Shown: positions 41,855 through 55,300, counted from the first letter of the stretch. The stretch is 64,000 nt of DNA from Sitta carolinensis (GCA_032173965.1 CM063294.1:7362452-7426451), one strand, 5' to 3'. Made by a program: numbers and translations. Notes: generated by a model not told the origin, from the letters alone.

Positions 41855-42708
41855 CTGGCAGGGGGAACACAAACCTTGGTCAGTGCCAGTGCCAAACTCA
41901 GGGAAAACAAGACCCTGCCGAGCCCCAAAGTACATTTAAGAGAGTGATTCTTCCAACTATCCAGATCCCACATTGAAAAGCGTGAATCCCTGCGACAGGG
42001 GATGAAATCTTCAGTGTGGAGCAGTCAAAGCAATCCCTGCAAACCAAGACCCTGCTGGGTTTCAGGTGTCAGGTGAGCTGCCCTGCCTGCGTGTGCTGGG
42101 GCTGCTGGCTGCTCCTGCAGGGATTCCCCAGGCTGGCTCCCAGCACGGCCAGGACACTGAGCTGCAGAGATCCCCCTCAAACATCCCCTGGAACTCCAGC
42201 ACTTCAGGGAGAATGGGGGATTTTACAAACGTGCTCCCAACGAGGCACAGGCTGGATGCCAGCAACCAGGAGAGACATTTCACACCTGACACTGAGCAGA
42301 CTCCAAGGAGACGAGCAGGGAGGGGTGACAGAGCTGACAGTCAGACAGGGACACTGGGACACAACCCCCCGGGGATGCCAAAGGCTCTGCCACAGACGGA
42401 CACAAAGAGGAGAGCCCGGCTCACGTAGGGAACAGCCAAGGGTCCAAACCTGCCCGCGGTCCTGCGGCCGTCCCAGAGCGAGCAAGAGCAGCAAGAGCAG
42501 GCGGGGCCGAGTGGGACAGGGTCTGTGAGCTAAAGAGCAGGCAGGGAGGTGGCCCGGGCTGTGGCGAGGCACAAAGTGTCTGTCGGAAGCCTCTGGACAG
42601 AGTTCAACACTTCCAGCTGTTTGCCCTGTGGGGAAAGAGGACTGGTGGGACAGGAGGAAAGAGCCCTGCTGGCACAGGGGGTGACAGCTCCAGGATCGCC
42701 CTGGGACT

Positions 42709-43012
42709 GGCACAGCATCCCAAAAATATCCCAAAAGCATGTCTGGGGGTCTGTGAGGGGCACAGCATCCCCAAAACATCTCTGGAGGGTCTGAAATGGG
42801 CACAGCATCCCCAAAACATCACAAAAACATCTCTGGGAATCTGCGAGGGGCACAGCATCCCAAAAACATCACAAAAACATGTCTGGGGGTTTGCGAGGGG
42901 CACAGCATCCCAAAACCATCTCTGGGTATCTGCAAGGGGCACAGCATCCCCAAAAACATCTCTGGGAATCTGCAAGGGGCACAGCACCCCCAAAACATCC
43001 CTGGCATCTCTG
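42709..43012. repeat. Tandem repeat, about 7 irregular copies, in HTR4 intron
   Basis: Units of about 40-60 bases share GGGGCACAGCATCCC, AAAACATC and TCTGGGRRTCTGC. Lengths vary by insertion of an extra CACAAAAACATC block. Confidence 0.88.
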
Positions 43013-43107
43013 GGGGTCTCCTAACAGTGTCCTCTGCTGTCAGGTTTTTGTGTTCACGGGGTTTTTCCCATACCCTGCAGCTCTTCCCTTCAAATGGAAG
43101 CTCAGAG

Positions 43108-43250
43108 TGATGCCTGAAGTTTGAGCTTTTGTATTTTTCAGATTCTGTGCTGGTTTAGGGTGTGGTTCTGGGTTTCATGTTCAGTGCTGCTGAGCTCTGC
43201 TCACAGAGCAGGGAGACAAAACAATTCCTGCTCCAGCCTGGGACCTCCAG
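43108..43250 (+). mobile_element. Dispersed LTR-like element, copy C (5' part only)
   Basis: It starts TGATGCCTGAAGTTTGAGC and is nearly identical to 50102-50245, including CATGTTCAGTGCTGCTGAGC and AGACAAAACAATTCCTGC. It stops after CCAGCCTGGGACC, so the 3' half is missing. Confidence 0.65.
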
Positions 43251-43299
43251 GACATCAGGAAGGTCCCCTCCTATTGTCGCCCTGGCAAGGTACTTCTGA

Positions 43300-46200
43300 T
43301 ATTTATGGAAAATTGGGAGGTGCTGGGAAACAGAGAACTGAGAAGAGTGTGACACAAAATCCAAGAATCTCTGGAATTCCTTATTTTAATCTGTGCTATT
43401 TTTCCAATTTGAAAGAGCCAAATCCTCAAATCTAAACGACACCAAAAGTCAGAATGATCTGGGAACAAAATGCATTGTTCCATTTCCATCTTCTGCTGAA
43501 AAAAACCCAAATTCACAGAGGCCAAATTAAATGGAATTTCACAAAACATTTGCTTTGAATGCAGCTGCCTATGAAACTTCCATAAATGAGAGCAGAATTT
43601 TCCCTCTCTCAGCATTCCCAGGTTCACAGACTCCAGAAGATGAAAATCTTCCCAGTAACTCTGTAACCTCTGTGCTGAATTTGTCCTGTTCCCATCACTG
43701 CAGTGAAGTTCTGCACATGGCCATCAGCATAAAATCATCAGAGCAGGGTAAGAATAAATTGAGTTATCCCAGTACAGCCCAATAGTGAAAATCCAGATCT
43801 TGGGAAAACGTTGGGATTGCTGAATTATTTACATGGCTCTGACAGCAATGTTGATTTTAGAGCCCTTTGTAGTCAAATCTAAACACAAATCTCTCTCTGT
43901 CTCATGACAAGTGTTTATTTTCCCACTCCTGAGCAGTTAAGCTGAATCTCTTAATTATCTTTAAATCAAATAATGCTGTTCCGACCTTGGGAGCTAAACT
44001 CAGCCCTCATCATTCTTTGCTAAATATCAGGCAGAGGTTTTATAAAACATCTGTCTCCAGCCCACATCACCCAGCTTTCAGTGCATTCTGTAGGATTTCT
44101 GCAGAAATACAGATTTAAAATTAGCAGTTCTCAAGTAAGCAAAGCCCTTGAATAAGAGAAACATCCAAAAAAAGAAAAAAAAAAAAAAAAAAAAAAAAGA
44201 GATATTCATTTTTGTCTCTGACAAGTCTCAAGAAACAAAGAAAGCATCTCCCAATACGTTTGTAAAAAAATCTCCTTTTTCCCCCCATTGTTCCATCATC
44301 CCTCTCTTTTTTCTGGCAAACCAAGACTAAACCCCCTCCAGTCCCTTTATTTTTGTGTTTGCAGGAGCTGTGGATCTTTGTCAAGGGGGATGTTTAGAAG
44401 TGCAGGCAAATAATAACCTGAAATAAGATCTCGAAATGAGATGTCCAAACCCTTCAGCATCTTGTTGCCTTTTGGTTTCCTCCTGCTGAATTTGACCCAA
44501 ATTTTGTTTCCCTGGGACTGCAGGTGCTCATTTCCATCTTCCTTTCTTGTCCTCTTTATTGCCAGGCTCTATTAATGAATTTCTCTGTGGTCCTCGCCCC
44601 AATTGCTGAATTTGATCATTTTTCCCTTTCCCCACTCTCCTCCTGCTTTCAGCTGCTCCACCTGGATAATATTTATAATTTCCCCTATTTTCCACTGCAG
44701 GCTGTTTTGCTCAGCTTTAGTTAAAACCTTGGAATTTGGGAATTATGAACACAAATTGGGGATGGAAATCCAGGGATCCCCACAGCAGCCAGGAGGGTGG
44801 GGAGGGCCCAGAGCTGCCGAGTTCTTTTTACAACTTTGTGACATTTTAATGCTGTTTCCACAACAGAAACAGCAATTGGGGCACCAAAGGACAGAAATTT
44901 CAAAATCAACGAGGAGCTCCTTGTTTGCAGGGAGTGAAATGCATTTGTTAATTATAAACAAGTAAATAAATGAGAGAGGCCACTCAGGGGGGGCATGGGC
45001 AGGAGGAGCCCTTTCCCCTTTTTCTCCCATTAACTCCCAATTTCCATTTCTCTCTCCTTAATGCTAAGCTTGGCACTCCATTACAGGCACTAATTAGCTC
45101 CAGATTTCGCCCTCCAGTTCGGTTTTTTTGCACCCTAATTAATGCAGCAGTCATAGGAGCCCCAAATGAGATAACGAGGAGAGCACTTGGAAGTGCTCAG
45201 ACCCCGCAGAAACCCCGAGCAGCTCAGAGCCCCCCAGGTGGGCTGCTGGCTTCAACTGCTGCAATTAATGAAACACAAGCAGGAGCAATTAATAATATCC
45301 AAATGGAAGATAACGATGATTTTTTTTTTTTTTTTTTTTTTTTAATGGAGGTCTCACTGCTGGCATAATTAAATCTTTTTATCTGCTGGGGAATTTTAAA
45401 TTCGTGTTAAATGCAAACATAGCAAAATTAAACCAATATCCATAAACCTTCTTCTGACTTCTTGTGATATGGTTAGCACAGAAAGACACTAAAAATCCAG
45501 AAACTGAATAGATTAAAAGGAGTATGATAAATACAGTTTTGGTGTTTTTTTTTTTTTTTTTGTTTAATTTAGGGTTTTTTGGGGGCTTTTTTGTGTGGTG
45601 TTGTAAAAAACAATGTGGAATTGACAATTTGCTGAATGAATTTACTGCATTTGTTAAAGCTGTGGGGTGAAACAGTGGAAAAACTTGGAGCTGTTCTGGG
45701 GAGTTCGTTGGGTCTCAAATGTGCCACAGTGGGAGAATCCCAGAATCTCAGGCTGGAAAAGCCCTGCCAGCCCTGAGTGCCACCCCTGGGCACCACAAAC
45801 CTCCCTTCCAGTATTTACCACCCCTCTGGGACTGGCTGGCTTTTCTCCACTGCAACACCAGTGGAAAATGGAATTACATCTCCTGCAAAAAACCTCCCCC
45901 TCCTTCCCTACTTTGTGTGTGAACAGCAGAGTTGGTTTTTTGGGGTTTTTTTTAGGTGTCAAACCCAGATTTTCTCCCAGCATCATGTGTTTGATAACAA
46001 AAGCCTGGCATGTGCACATTGTTCCTGTCACTGCTTTCTCAGGAGCAAATGGCACCAACTCCCCCGGAGCAGCTGGGGCTGCCTCCCACCCTCCAGGCTC
46101 AGTTCTGCTCCCTGGGAATGGCTCAGCCAGCCCTTCCTGCCTTTGGGCCAGGCAAAATCCACACTGCTGGGTCCTGGGAGCAGCCCCGAGCTGGTGTGCT

Positions 46201-47120
46201 TGCCTTAAAGGTGTTTAATTTAAGGGCTGAAAATTCGATTTTCTTGTAATGGAGTAATGACATAAAAATTAAATAATATACCAGTTAAATAATAGTCAAT
46301 TTAAAAACTGTTAAATTTAATAAGGGGAAAAAAAATAAAATTAATAATAAATATCCTTGTGATGCCTTTAATGTCTCAACTAGGATCTGTTGTGGGTTAA
46401 GCTTAGTAAATCTTATCAACTTTAATTGAATTTGGCTGCCTTTCCTCAGGTCTCCATCCTGCTGAGAGAGCAAACACCGTGTCGTGTTCAGTGTGAGTTT
46501 CTTCTCCCCTTTCCTCCTTTATCCAGATTTTCCAATTAATATTCCTGTGGTGTGATTAAAGCAGCACATTCCTGGCTTTGGACTTTCTCCCTTACAACCC
46601 ACCGGGTGTGAATCTGCAAAGCTTCACCCGTGCTGCTGTGAGCAATATTAATTAATTGTGAGCTGTGCTCCCCACCCCTCATTCTCTGCGAGCCTTTTCC
46701 CAGGATTAAATGTCACACCACAGATGGGGACATTGGCAGTGGGTGCTTCATTTGAATAAAACCTCCAGATCCTCCCTCCAAAGCCCTGCCTGGCTGGGGC
46801 AGGCTGGGATTTGTACTCCCCCAGCACAGTGAATTCCTAGCCTCCCTTTGCTGGGCACTTTCTCCCTGATTCGAGGAGAAATTTGAGGATTCGAGGAGAA
46901 ATTTGAGGTTCTGGGGTGGTTCCAAGCCAAGGAGCACACCTTGCCTGTGTTCCTGTTCCTCCCAAGGATGCTGCTGCCCTTGCTCATCCCCTTCCCTGCC
47001 GAGAGCTCTCTCCCAGCAGGGTCAGATCCTCCCAGCAGGGAGCACAGGAGCTGCTGCTTTGCTTTGGGCTCTTGTTCACAGGCTGCTCAGTGCCCATTGC
47101 TGCCCCTCTGTCCCCAGCCC
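43300..47120. other. HTR4 intron, low feature density
   Basis: AT-rich intronic DNA with homopolymer runs at 44175-44198 and 45320-45343 and a T run near 45547. A weak CR1-like patch lies around 45735-45790 (AGAATCCCAGAATCTCAGGC). I see no exon. Confidence 0.4.
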
Positions 47121-47131
47121 TCCTGGGCTGC

Positions 47132-47349
47132 AGTAAGTTCTGAAATAGAGACAGGACTGGACCTGGAGAGGAGGAGCTCCTTTTAGTCTTTTATCTTTGT
47201 CCTCACCACATTGTTTCCCCACTGAGAGACTAGAGCTAGCCTGGCTGGGACCCTCAGAGGGGAAACAATGTGGTGAGGACAAAGATAAAAGACTAAAAGG
47301 AGCTCCTCCTCTCCAGGTCCAGTCCTGTCGCTTTATTTCAGAACTTACT
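47132..47349. repeat. Long near-perfect inverted repeat (hairpin), arms about 90 bp, loop 38 bp
   Basis: The left arm 47132-47220 and right arm 47259-47349 are reverse complements apart from a mismatch and one- or two-base indel near the outer end. The outer ends are AGTAAGTTCTG and CAGAACTTACT. The inner ends are TTGTTTCCCC and GGGGAAACAA. The loop is 47221-47258. It lies in the HTR4 intron. No coding signal is present. It could be a foldback element, a source of double-stranded RNA, or a product of local inverted duplication. Confidence 0.95.
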
Positions 47350-47706
47350 CCATGAAAAACCTGGTGGGAAAAAGAGAGAAAGAGCCCCTGGGCACGTGGC
47401 CAGGTGGTTCTGCACCCCCTTGGGACAGGGGAGGGGGAAAGGAGGGGCTGCTGACCAAGAGGAGCACACCCCAGGACAGGTGGGAAGGGTGGTGTCAGGT
47501 AAAGGGGCACAGGGGTTCATGGGAAAGTTACATTTGTGTGGAAAATACAAAACTTCTAGTACAATTTAACAAAACTACTTTGTGTAATACAACACTGGGC
47601 TGAAATGCACCCCAGCCCCTCCAGACAGAAGCACTCACATGAGGACCTGTGCAGGTGATGCCAGGCCCTGCTCCCTCTGGGATTTCAGGGGAAAAGGACC
47701 TGAGGA

Positions 47707-47710
<4 letters not shown>

Positions 47711-47742
<32 letters not shown>
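47711..47742. repeat. T32 homopolymer
   Basis: A run of 32 T on the plus strand, 360 bases right of the hairpin. It is the poly(A) orientation for a minus-strand retrocopy, but no source gene was recognised beside it. Confidence 0.9.
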
Positions 47743-47744
<2 letters not shown>

Positions 47745-48639
47745 TTGTCCTCTGAGCCTCAAATCTCCTGAAGATGCCCAAAAGAAAAATGCCCAACTCA
47801 ACATTTGAATGTGCCACGTCCAGGCTAAGGAGAGGCAGAAATCCGAATATAAGGCACAGCTTATTTTGTGGGGAGCCCAAAAATACAGGGACCTTAATCA
47901 AGCAGATATTTATTTATTCTCTGATGGGTTTGGGTTTTTTTTACTCAGAGTAAAACCAGCTTTCAGCAAATCCTTCTGAGATCATTCCTTAGAGAAATTC
48001 CCTGTAGACTGGACCATGGAGAGTTCCACTGATCAATGGATTGATATTGAGCAGGAGGTGACCAAATACCTGTGTGGGTAAACCCTTGCTTTCCATAGCC
48101 CTGCTGTTTACACGAGGTCATTTCTGTTATTTTGTGCTTTCTCCTGGTCCTGCAGATCTGAGAGGCTTTCAGGGCCCCCTGTGAGACCCTCCCTGTCCAT
48201 TTCTTTATACATTGCCATCAAATTTGCTGTGCAGAGCAAACAACTAAGTTCAAACTTCAGAAGGTTGTGCCATCCCTTGGCTGCCCCTGGGCCTGTCCAT
48301 TTTCTGCTCCAGAGGAGATGACACAGTCCATAAATCTCTGCCCTAGTCCCTGCTTTGGTAAATAAAATCTGCTCAGATTTACGTTTGTTCCTTCCTGAGG
48401 AAAAGCAAAGCAGTGATACATGTGGCAAGTGGAACAGAAAATTGCTTTTCACCCATCACATTTCCAATGTAACTAAGGTTTGGGCTCTCCTACAGCAATA
48501 ACTAGTCTCACAAAATAAACCCAGATTTTGTACCACAGGTCTTTGGGTTATGTTGAGGCAGCCAAAGATGTGCTTTGCCCCAATAATTTAAATAAAAGCT
48601 TCAAGCTGAGAGGAGGTTTTGGTTGGATATTGGGCAGGA

Positions 48640-48810
48640 ATTCCTGGCTGGGAGGGTGGCAGACCCTGGCACAGGGTGCCCAGAGCAGCTGGGGCTGCCC
48701 TGGAGCCCTGGCAGTGCCCAGGGTTGGGACACTGGGAGGTGGTTTGGGCTGGGAACTGGGTGAGGTTTAAGGTCCCTTCCAACCCAAACCATTCTGGGAT
48801 TCTCTGATGC
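48640..48810 (+). mobile_element. CR1-like LINE 3' end fragment
   Basis: GGGAGGGTGGCAGACCCTGG, CCCAGAGCAGCTGGGGCTGC and TTTAAGGTCCCTTCCAACCC followed by AAACCATTCTGGGATTCTCT, a decayed version of the terminal ATTCTATGATTCT typical of CR1. It is the most complete of the three similar fragments here. Confidence 0.72.
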
Positions 48811-50101
48811 CAAGGAGTGAAGGTCACACTGCTGCCTCAGAGAGGAAACGAAGGAAATCATGGTTATTTTGGCAGAGTTTATAGAGAATAACCCAGCCTG
48901 CAGCAGAGCAGGCTTCCCCTCCTCCCAGCTGCACAGGGATCCCTGCGTTTGGCAGGAGGATGGGGCTGCTCCAGGGGCTGAACCCAACCCCTTCAGAGAA
49001 ACTTGGCTGGGGATGCTGCTTCTGAAAAACAATTTATGAACCCAGCATCCCAGCCCTTTGCTGAGCCAGTTCTGAATTGCTCCCTTTCATCCTCTCCAGC
49101 TGTAATTCATGTTGCTTAATTAATCTTAATTAAGTGTTGTGGGCATCTCTGGAGCTCAGTTCTCTCTTTATTTAATTACACTAACACACCATATAATGGT
49201 CTCTTTTTGATGGGATGTTTTGCACAAGAGTTTAATCCAGGAGCTGAAAGAATTAATTAGTTCTTAGAATGTCTCCAGAGGGTTGGCCAGGTAAACTGTG
49301 AGTTTGTCACAAACGCCTGGACTCTTCAGGGACCAGAATCCCTCCCTGATATTGCACACCTTGAGCCAGAAACACATTTCCCCTTGCTGGGATCCCTGTG
49401 GAATCCTTTGGAGCAGGAATCAGACTCATGGGAGACAGAGAGATCTGGGATTGCTCAGAAATGACAGCTTGTTCTTGTCCCAAAAGCTTCACCCCTGTAC
49501 CCTGGCCCCTCTCTGCATCCCCATGGTCTGAGCCAGCCCCCAGAAGGGAGCAGCTGCCCATGGAATGGGAATTGCAGCAGGGAATTCTCTCCCCTTTTGC
49601 CAGGGCTTTGTGGGAACAGGGCATTCCCTTCCCCAGCACCTGCCTGGCACCTGGGCACACCCACCCTGATTTCTGTCCTGCAGCTGCTGGGCCTCCTCCT
49701 CCTCGCTGCCAAAAAGGAGCTGGGATGGCAAAATATGGAAAAGTGCAGGAAAACTCTTGGAGCAAGGACAAAGGGGAGCAAAGACAGGGACTGTCCTGTG
49801 ACCACGGGGCTCCTGGTGCTCCTGTTCTGCCTGACAGCTCCACTTGGGATGATTTTGTCACCAGGATCTTCTCTCTAGCTGTGATTCCTTCAGGGATGCA
49901 ATGAGCACGTTGTCCCCACTCACCCACCCAGACTCACTGTAGAAATACAATTCTTCCCAAAGACAGACAATTAGAGCCTTTCTGCTTGTGCACCCAACAT
50001 TTCCATGAACTTTCTGCTTCTTCTTCTTGGCCCAAGCAGGGAGGTCTGGATGCATCAGCAATCTGCAGGGATTTGAGGGTTAGGAGAGTGTGGTGATTGT
50101 T

Positions 50102-50490
50102 GTGATGCCTGAAGTTTGAGCTTTTCTATTTTTTAGAGTCTGTGCTCTTTAGTGGGCAGGTTTAGGTTTCATGTTCAGTGCTGCTGAGCTCTCCTCACAG
50201 AGCAGGGAGACAAAACAATTCCTGCTCCAGCCTGGCACCAAGGACAACTTTCAGCCCCAAGAACAAACCCAATGGGGAAGGGAGAAGGAAAACCAAGGAG
50301 GATGGAGCTCCATACCCTGGAGCTGGAATTGCACCGTGAACTCCAATGTGCTGATGGAGCAGAGCTGATCGCAGTGTGAGACCTCGGGATCCATTCTGTG
50401 CCCATTTGGGGTTCCCCTTGGGTGCTGCCCAGGGGTATCCATTGAAACCTTCAATAAATCCCTGCTTTCTCCTTCTGCCCTGCTCTCTGC
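50102..50490 (+). mobile_element. Dispersed LTR-like element, copy B
   Basis: It begins TGATGCCTGAAGTTTGAGC and ends with TTCAATAAATCCCTGCTTTC, the same order of blocks as 62702-63150. Middle parts are diverged from that copy but close to 43108-43250. A solo LTR is the likeliest reading. No retroviral gene is present. Confidence 0.62.
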
Positions 50491-52299
50491 TCCAGGGCAG
50501 CCTCCAAGGCATCAGTTGGAGACCCAAGGACTGATGGCCAGCTTCATCCATCCTTCAGGAACCGGCTTCATGGCAGTGGAGGGCAGTCCCAGGTGGGCCA
50601 GGCCCTCCCAGTCCAGCTGCTGGCAGTCCAGTGCTTATGGCAGAACCATTCCAAGAGCTATGACCACGAGCCTGTGATAGCTCTGGAAATGGCGCTGCCA
50701 TCGGCACCACGGCGGCGGCTCCGGCCTGCCCCGCTCCTCCTCGTGCTCCAGAGGCCTTGGGGGGAAGGAATGAGGGTGGAGGAGCAGCTTCAGCTCAGAA
50801 ATCCCTGAAATCTCACGGAAAAAGTGCCAGTGAGGGTGTCTGGAGAAGCCTTCAGAGGTGCTGGCTGCAGGAATGTGCCCTTGGAATACACAACACACAT
50901 GTTGTGCCTGTTTCCTCTTTTACTCCAAAGTTTAACTGGAAAAAAGAAAGGGATAGCCTCCCTCTCTTTCCTGCTTGCCCCGTGGCAGGTTTTCTCTCCT
51001 TGCCTTTGGATCCAAGCCAGAGATGCTGCAGGGCCCTGGAGCTGCTTTGTGCTGGAGGAAAGCCTGTGGGGTTCTCGGGGCACACGCTCTGCCGAGCCAC
51101 CAATCCTCTTGGCAATTAATCCTGGAGTCATGCTGCTAACGAAGCACTGATCATCCCTGCTGCCTTTCCAGCTGGAAGCCTCTTCCAGGCTGGGTATTTC
51201 CACTGGTTCTTCGACAGCATTCCTCAGAACTGAAGGATTTATGAAAAAAATAGGGCAGCCCCTGGTTTCTGCTGTGAAACCTCTCTCCAAGACATCTCTT
51301 GTACCACTACAGCCCTAACTCCCACCAGGGATCAGCCTTACCACACCAAGGAGTTGATCCTGCAGGAAAGAAGACAAAAGGGAGCTTTTCCTTCTCCTTC
51401 CAGGCACATCCTGCAGCTTCCAAGGATGATTGTGGGGAAAGGTTTGAGCTGAAGGTTTTTTCTGATGCCTGAGGTGTTTCCATCAGCTGTGCTCCTGTGC
51501 CAGGCACTGACAACTTCTCTCTCTGAGCCTCTAAGCCTCAAAAAAAACCCCCACACCATCTCCAGTAACTTTTCTGCAGCCTCACCGAGGATGTCATCAA
51601 TAACAACTGTGACAAAATCAACTGGGGGACATAAACAAGGACAAAGAGAGCAGCAGAAGAACAAGAAGCAGTTTTATCACCCCAGTTCTGTCTCTAGACC
51701 AGAAAATTGGCCCAGAGAATGGAAGGGGCTGCCCAGGGCAGCTTTTTCCAGGGCATTTTGATTTTCTTTTGTCCTTGCTCCTTGTTGCTTTCTGAATATG
51801 AGCTACTTTTGCTGCTGTCCTGACCTTGAGCGAGGTTATTTGTCACTTTGACCAGGGAAGTGTAAAATCCTACCAGACCAGATGAGTAAGGTTTTGTAAC
51901 TACTTTGCATAGATAGGATGGAAAATCAAGATTTTCCTCTCTGTGCCCAGCAGAATGAGGGGAGAGGCTTTATGTCCAAGGGTCACAGGGTCTGGCAGCA
52001 GCTCAGCTTGGACTGTTCCAGGCAGAGGCAACAACTCCACTGGAGAGCAGAGAGACCAGCACACCCAGCACCACACACCTGCAGCCTCTCTCCAGTGGAG
52101 CTTTTTGGGAAAACTGCAGCCAGGATGGATGACAGTAAAGGGATGGACACAGGGATGTTTCCAGAGGGATGAGAGCAGACAGAAACACTCACATGAGGAC
52201 ATTTCACAGACACCTGACACACAGGGCTGAAGGAATAACCAGGTACAGCTCAAACTGAGACCTTTGAGTGCCCAGAGAAACCTGAAATGTGGAAAATCC

Positions 52300-52412
52300 T
52301 GAAGTGTCCCAGGCCAGGCTGGACAGGGCTTGGAATAACCTGGGGTAGAGGAGGAGCCCATGGCAGGGGTGCAAGAGGGGAGCAGCAGGTCCCTTCCAAC
52401 CCACACCAGCCC
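52300..52412 (+). mobile_element. Short CR1-like fragment
   Basis: CCAGGCCAGGCTGGACAGGG, CTTGGAATAACCTGGG and GTCCCTTCCAACCCACACC are in the order seen in CR1 3' ends. Confidence 0.55.
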
Positions 52413-52795
52413 CTCACTCTGACTGCTGCAGGCAGGGCTGGTGCCAGCTCTGCCTCAGCTCCTGGTGCTCTGCAGGGCAGCTCCAGGGAGCAGCCTGAGC
52501 TCTGAGCACAGCTCTGCCCTGCCAGGGATCCTGCCTGTGGAAACTTCCAGATGGAGGGAACAGAAATTGCCCTGAACCCTGCTGGTGTAGAGCAACTGCT
52601 GAAATCTGCTGCCTCCCTGAAAGCCGGGTGCCTAATGAGGAGTGAACAAAAACCCTGAAGGGAAAAAGGAGAGGGAAGCCCCTGCCTGCCACAAACCTGT
52701 GGGGACAATGCAGGTTTGGTGGGAGCTGGGCAGTGTGCCCAGGATTTGGGGCTGCAGGGAAGGGAAGGGTACCTAGAGATGCCCCAGGATGTACC

Positions 52796-52965
52796 CAGCA
52801 GCCAAATCCCAGTCCTGGGGAATCCAGCAGCAAATCCTGGGGTTCCCAGCAGCCAGATCCCAGTCCTGGGATGTACCCAGAAGCCAGGTCCCAGTCCTGG
52901 GATGTACCCAGAAGCCAGGTCCCAGTCCTGGGATGTACCCAGCAGCCAGGTCCCAGTCCCATCCA
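52796..52965. repeat. 37 bp tandem repeat, about 5 copies
   Basis: The unit is CCCAGTCCTGGGATGTACCC followed by AGMAGCCAGRTC. The first two copies are irregular and the last three nearly identical. Confidence 0.88.
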
Positions 52966-52999
52966 GCAGGTGTGTCACTGAAGGGACACGTGCATTCCC

Positions 53000-54990
53000 T
53001 GTGTCCTGGCAGTCCTGGTGACCTGTCCTCCCAGTTCCCAGGCAGGGAGGCTGTCACTGTGACCACCAGGATTTTTTCTCAGTCCTGGAATGAGTCCTGC
53101 TGCTTTTCCCTGCCCCTGTTCCAAAAACATTTTGAGGAGGAAGCCAATTCCACACTTACTGCACTTTTCTGGAGGTGCAGGTCTGGAAGTGCCTGGTCTT
53201 GGAGCATTCCCTGGAATGGGAAAGGATTCCAGCCCAGCTGGAACCTCTGAGTGCAGGGGAAGCCTCTGAGCTGTCAGGTTTAACCAACTTAAACCTGGCC
53301 TTGGACACATCCAGGGCCTCCCCAGCCTCACAGGGAAGAATTTTTCCTAATATCCAAACCCACTCTCTGAATCCTGCTTTTCTCTGTGTGCTGCCCCCTC
53401 GTCCTTGGAGTGACAACAACCATCCCAAAGTGGAAAATCCCTGTTATCCACAGTGTCCTGCAGCCAGCAGCCCACTCCCCATGCCCTGTCAGACCTCCCC
53501 ATTCCCCCGGGGCTGCTGCCTCTGCCCTACAAACGTTCAGCTACAAATAAAGGAGGGTTTAAAGTGGGTTGCAATAAACAGTGAACAGACAGAGCTGCAG
53601 TAATAAAAGAAGAGACTTACAGAGCATGGTCATGGCTAGACAGGAGCTGGTCTGCTGCAGAAGAGCAGGAGGAGCTTGGAGACAGAGGAACAGCCACTTT
53701 TAGTGCAGGAAGGAGCAAAGACACACACAGTGAGGGAGTTAAGGGGGGAAAAAGGAAAAAACACAGCGCTGGTTAATCGGGAAACAGCCCCACATCAAAC
53801 ACTGAGCAGTCAATGGCATCAGACTGAGCTACAGCCCCAAACCCCCCACTGGAAGCGACTTGCAGAACCAGCTGAGCCATCATCAATCCATAAACCATTC
53901 TAGGAATCATTCTGCTTTTCAAGAAAATCCTTTTCCCATCTCCCAGAGGGTTTTAGGCAGGAATTCTCTGCTGAGCCTGTTTTCCAAAACCTCCTCAGGA
54001 TTGCTCTGGCAGGGATTTAGGAGCTGGGTATTGCCTTCCTCCCAGTCATTCCACCCCTTTGGTCTGACTGAGGATCCTCTCTGGAGGAAGCCACATCTGG
54101 CTCTTAAACCCAAGTCCAAGGAGTTGTAATTTGGCCACTTAATTTGTCCCCATGATTTTAGCTGCCATGCTCCCTGCTAAAAATCTGGTTTGTGGAGGCA
54201 ATGCAGAGCTGCTGGAGATCCCTGGCTGGTGATCCTGGAGTCTTTTGACAGCTCCAGTGTGCTGGAAATGCAGGGCTGAGTTTTTAAGTACAGATGGGAG
54301 AGCAATAGCTGAGCTCCCTGACTCAGGCTGCAGTGCAGGAGGACAGAAGTTACCACTTAATCTTTACCAGAGCTGGAACTAACCTGGCTGCAAGGGTGAG
54401 CTTCAAAATCCCCCTCTGTGCTGCTGGTCTCTCACCAATCCCCTGAAGTGTAACAGGGAATTCCAGGGGTTCCTAAAACCCCTCACTTTTCTCCTGAGCC
54501 AACAAGAGCCTAAAACTGCACGTGGAAAAGAAAATTCTATAAAACAGCAGATCTGGACTGGGAGAAATCAAATTTCAGGTATCTACCATTCCTCAGAGTT
54601 AAACAGCATTCCTTGTGTCAGGAGGGGATAATGTAGAATTATCCCTTAATGTAGCTGAGGGTGAAACAGGAGCACCCATGGCGGGGAGAGAAGAGCAGGG
54701 AACTCCAGGAGAGCCCAGCAGCCTGTGCTGCCCAGCTGCCCATTATGGGACAGGAAGAATTCCAAGGGGAGCAGACACAATTTCACAGCCAAATCTTGCC
54801 AGGCAAACACCTGTGGAGCCAAGCAGAGGGGGAAAGAGAGCTTTAAGGGAATTAATTTAGCTTGTAGCTGATTTTCAAGGATTTTATGGGCTTGTTTTAA
54901 AATTTATCAAGGGCAAAGATCCTTTCAAAAACAGAGGAACTGGTTTGGCACTGAGGTGCATCACTCATTTCCCTGAGCTCTGTGAGCTAG
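53000..54990. other. HTR4 intron, no feature recognised
   Basis: Open frames are short and overlapping. No splice-flanked segment resembling a known 5-HT4 C-terminal variant (b, c, d, e or g type) was found here. Confidence 0.4.
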
Positions 54991-55007
54991 TGTTTTATGG
55001 GGTCGCC

Positions 55008-55300
55008 CCATAGAATAGAACCATGGAATATCCTGAGTTCCCACAGGATCATCCTGTGCACCCCCTGCCCTGCACAGCCCCAAATCCCACCCTGGGCATC
55101 CCTGGAGCTCTGGGGCTGTGCCCATTCCCTGGGGCACCCTCTGGGGGAAGAACCTTTCCCAAAATCCATCCTGCCCCTCCCCTGTCCCAGCTCCAGCCCT
55201 TCCCTGGTGCTGTCCCTGTCCCAGTCAGTGCCGGCTGTTCCTCACTCCCTGAGGCAGCTCCAGGGCTGCAGGAGGTGCCTCCCTGCCTGGGATAAAACAT
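55008..55300. mobile_element. CR1-like fragment, inverted relative of 12950-13370
   Basis: CCATAGAATAGAACCATGGA at the left end, then blocks whose reverse complements (GGGATGCCCAGGGTGGGATT, CACAGCCCCAGAGCTCC) occur at 13100-13190. The opposite orientation of the two copies fits dispersed LINE debris. Confidence 0.55.

Noticed and set aside
42204..42853. Minus-strand frames near the HTR4 tail exon as a further HTR4 tail
   Set aside because: The frames arise from the irregular tandem repeat, and none has an acceptor followed by a known 5-HT4 variant tail.
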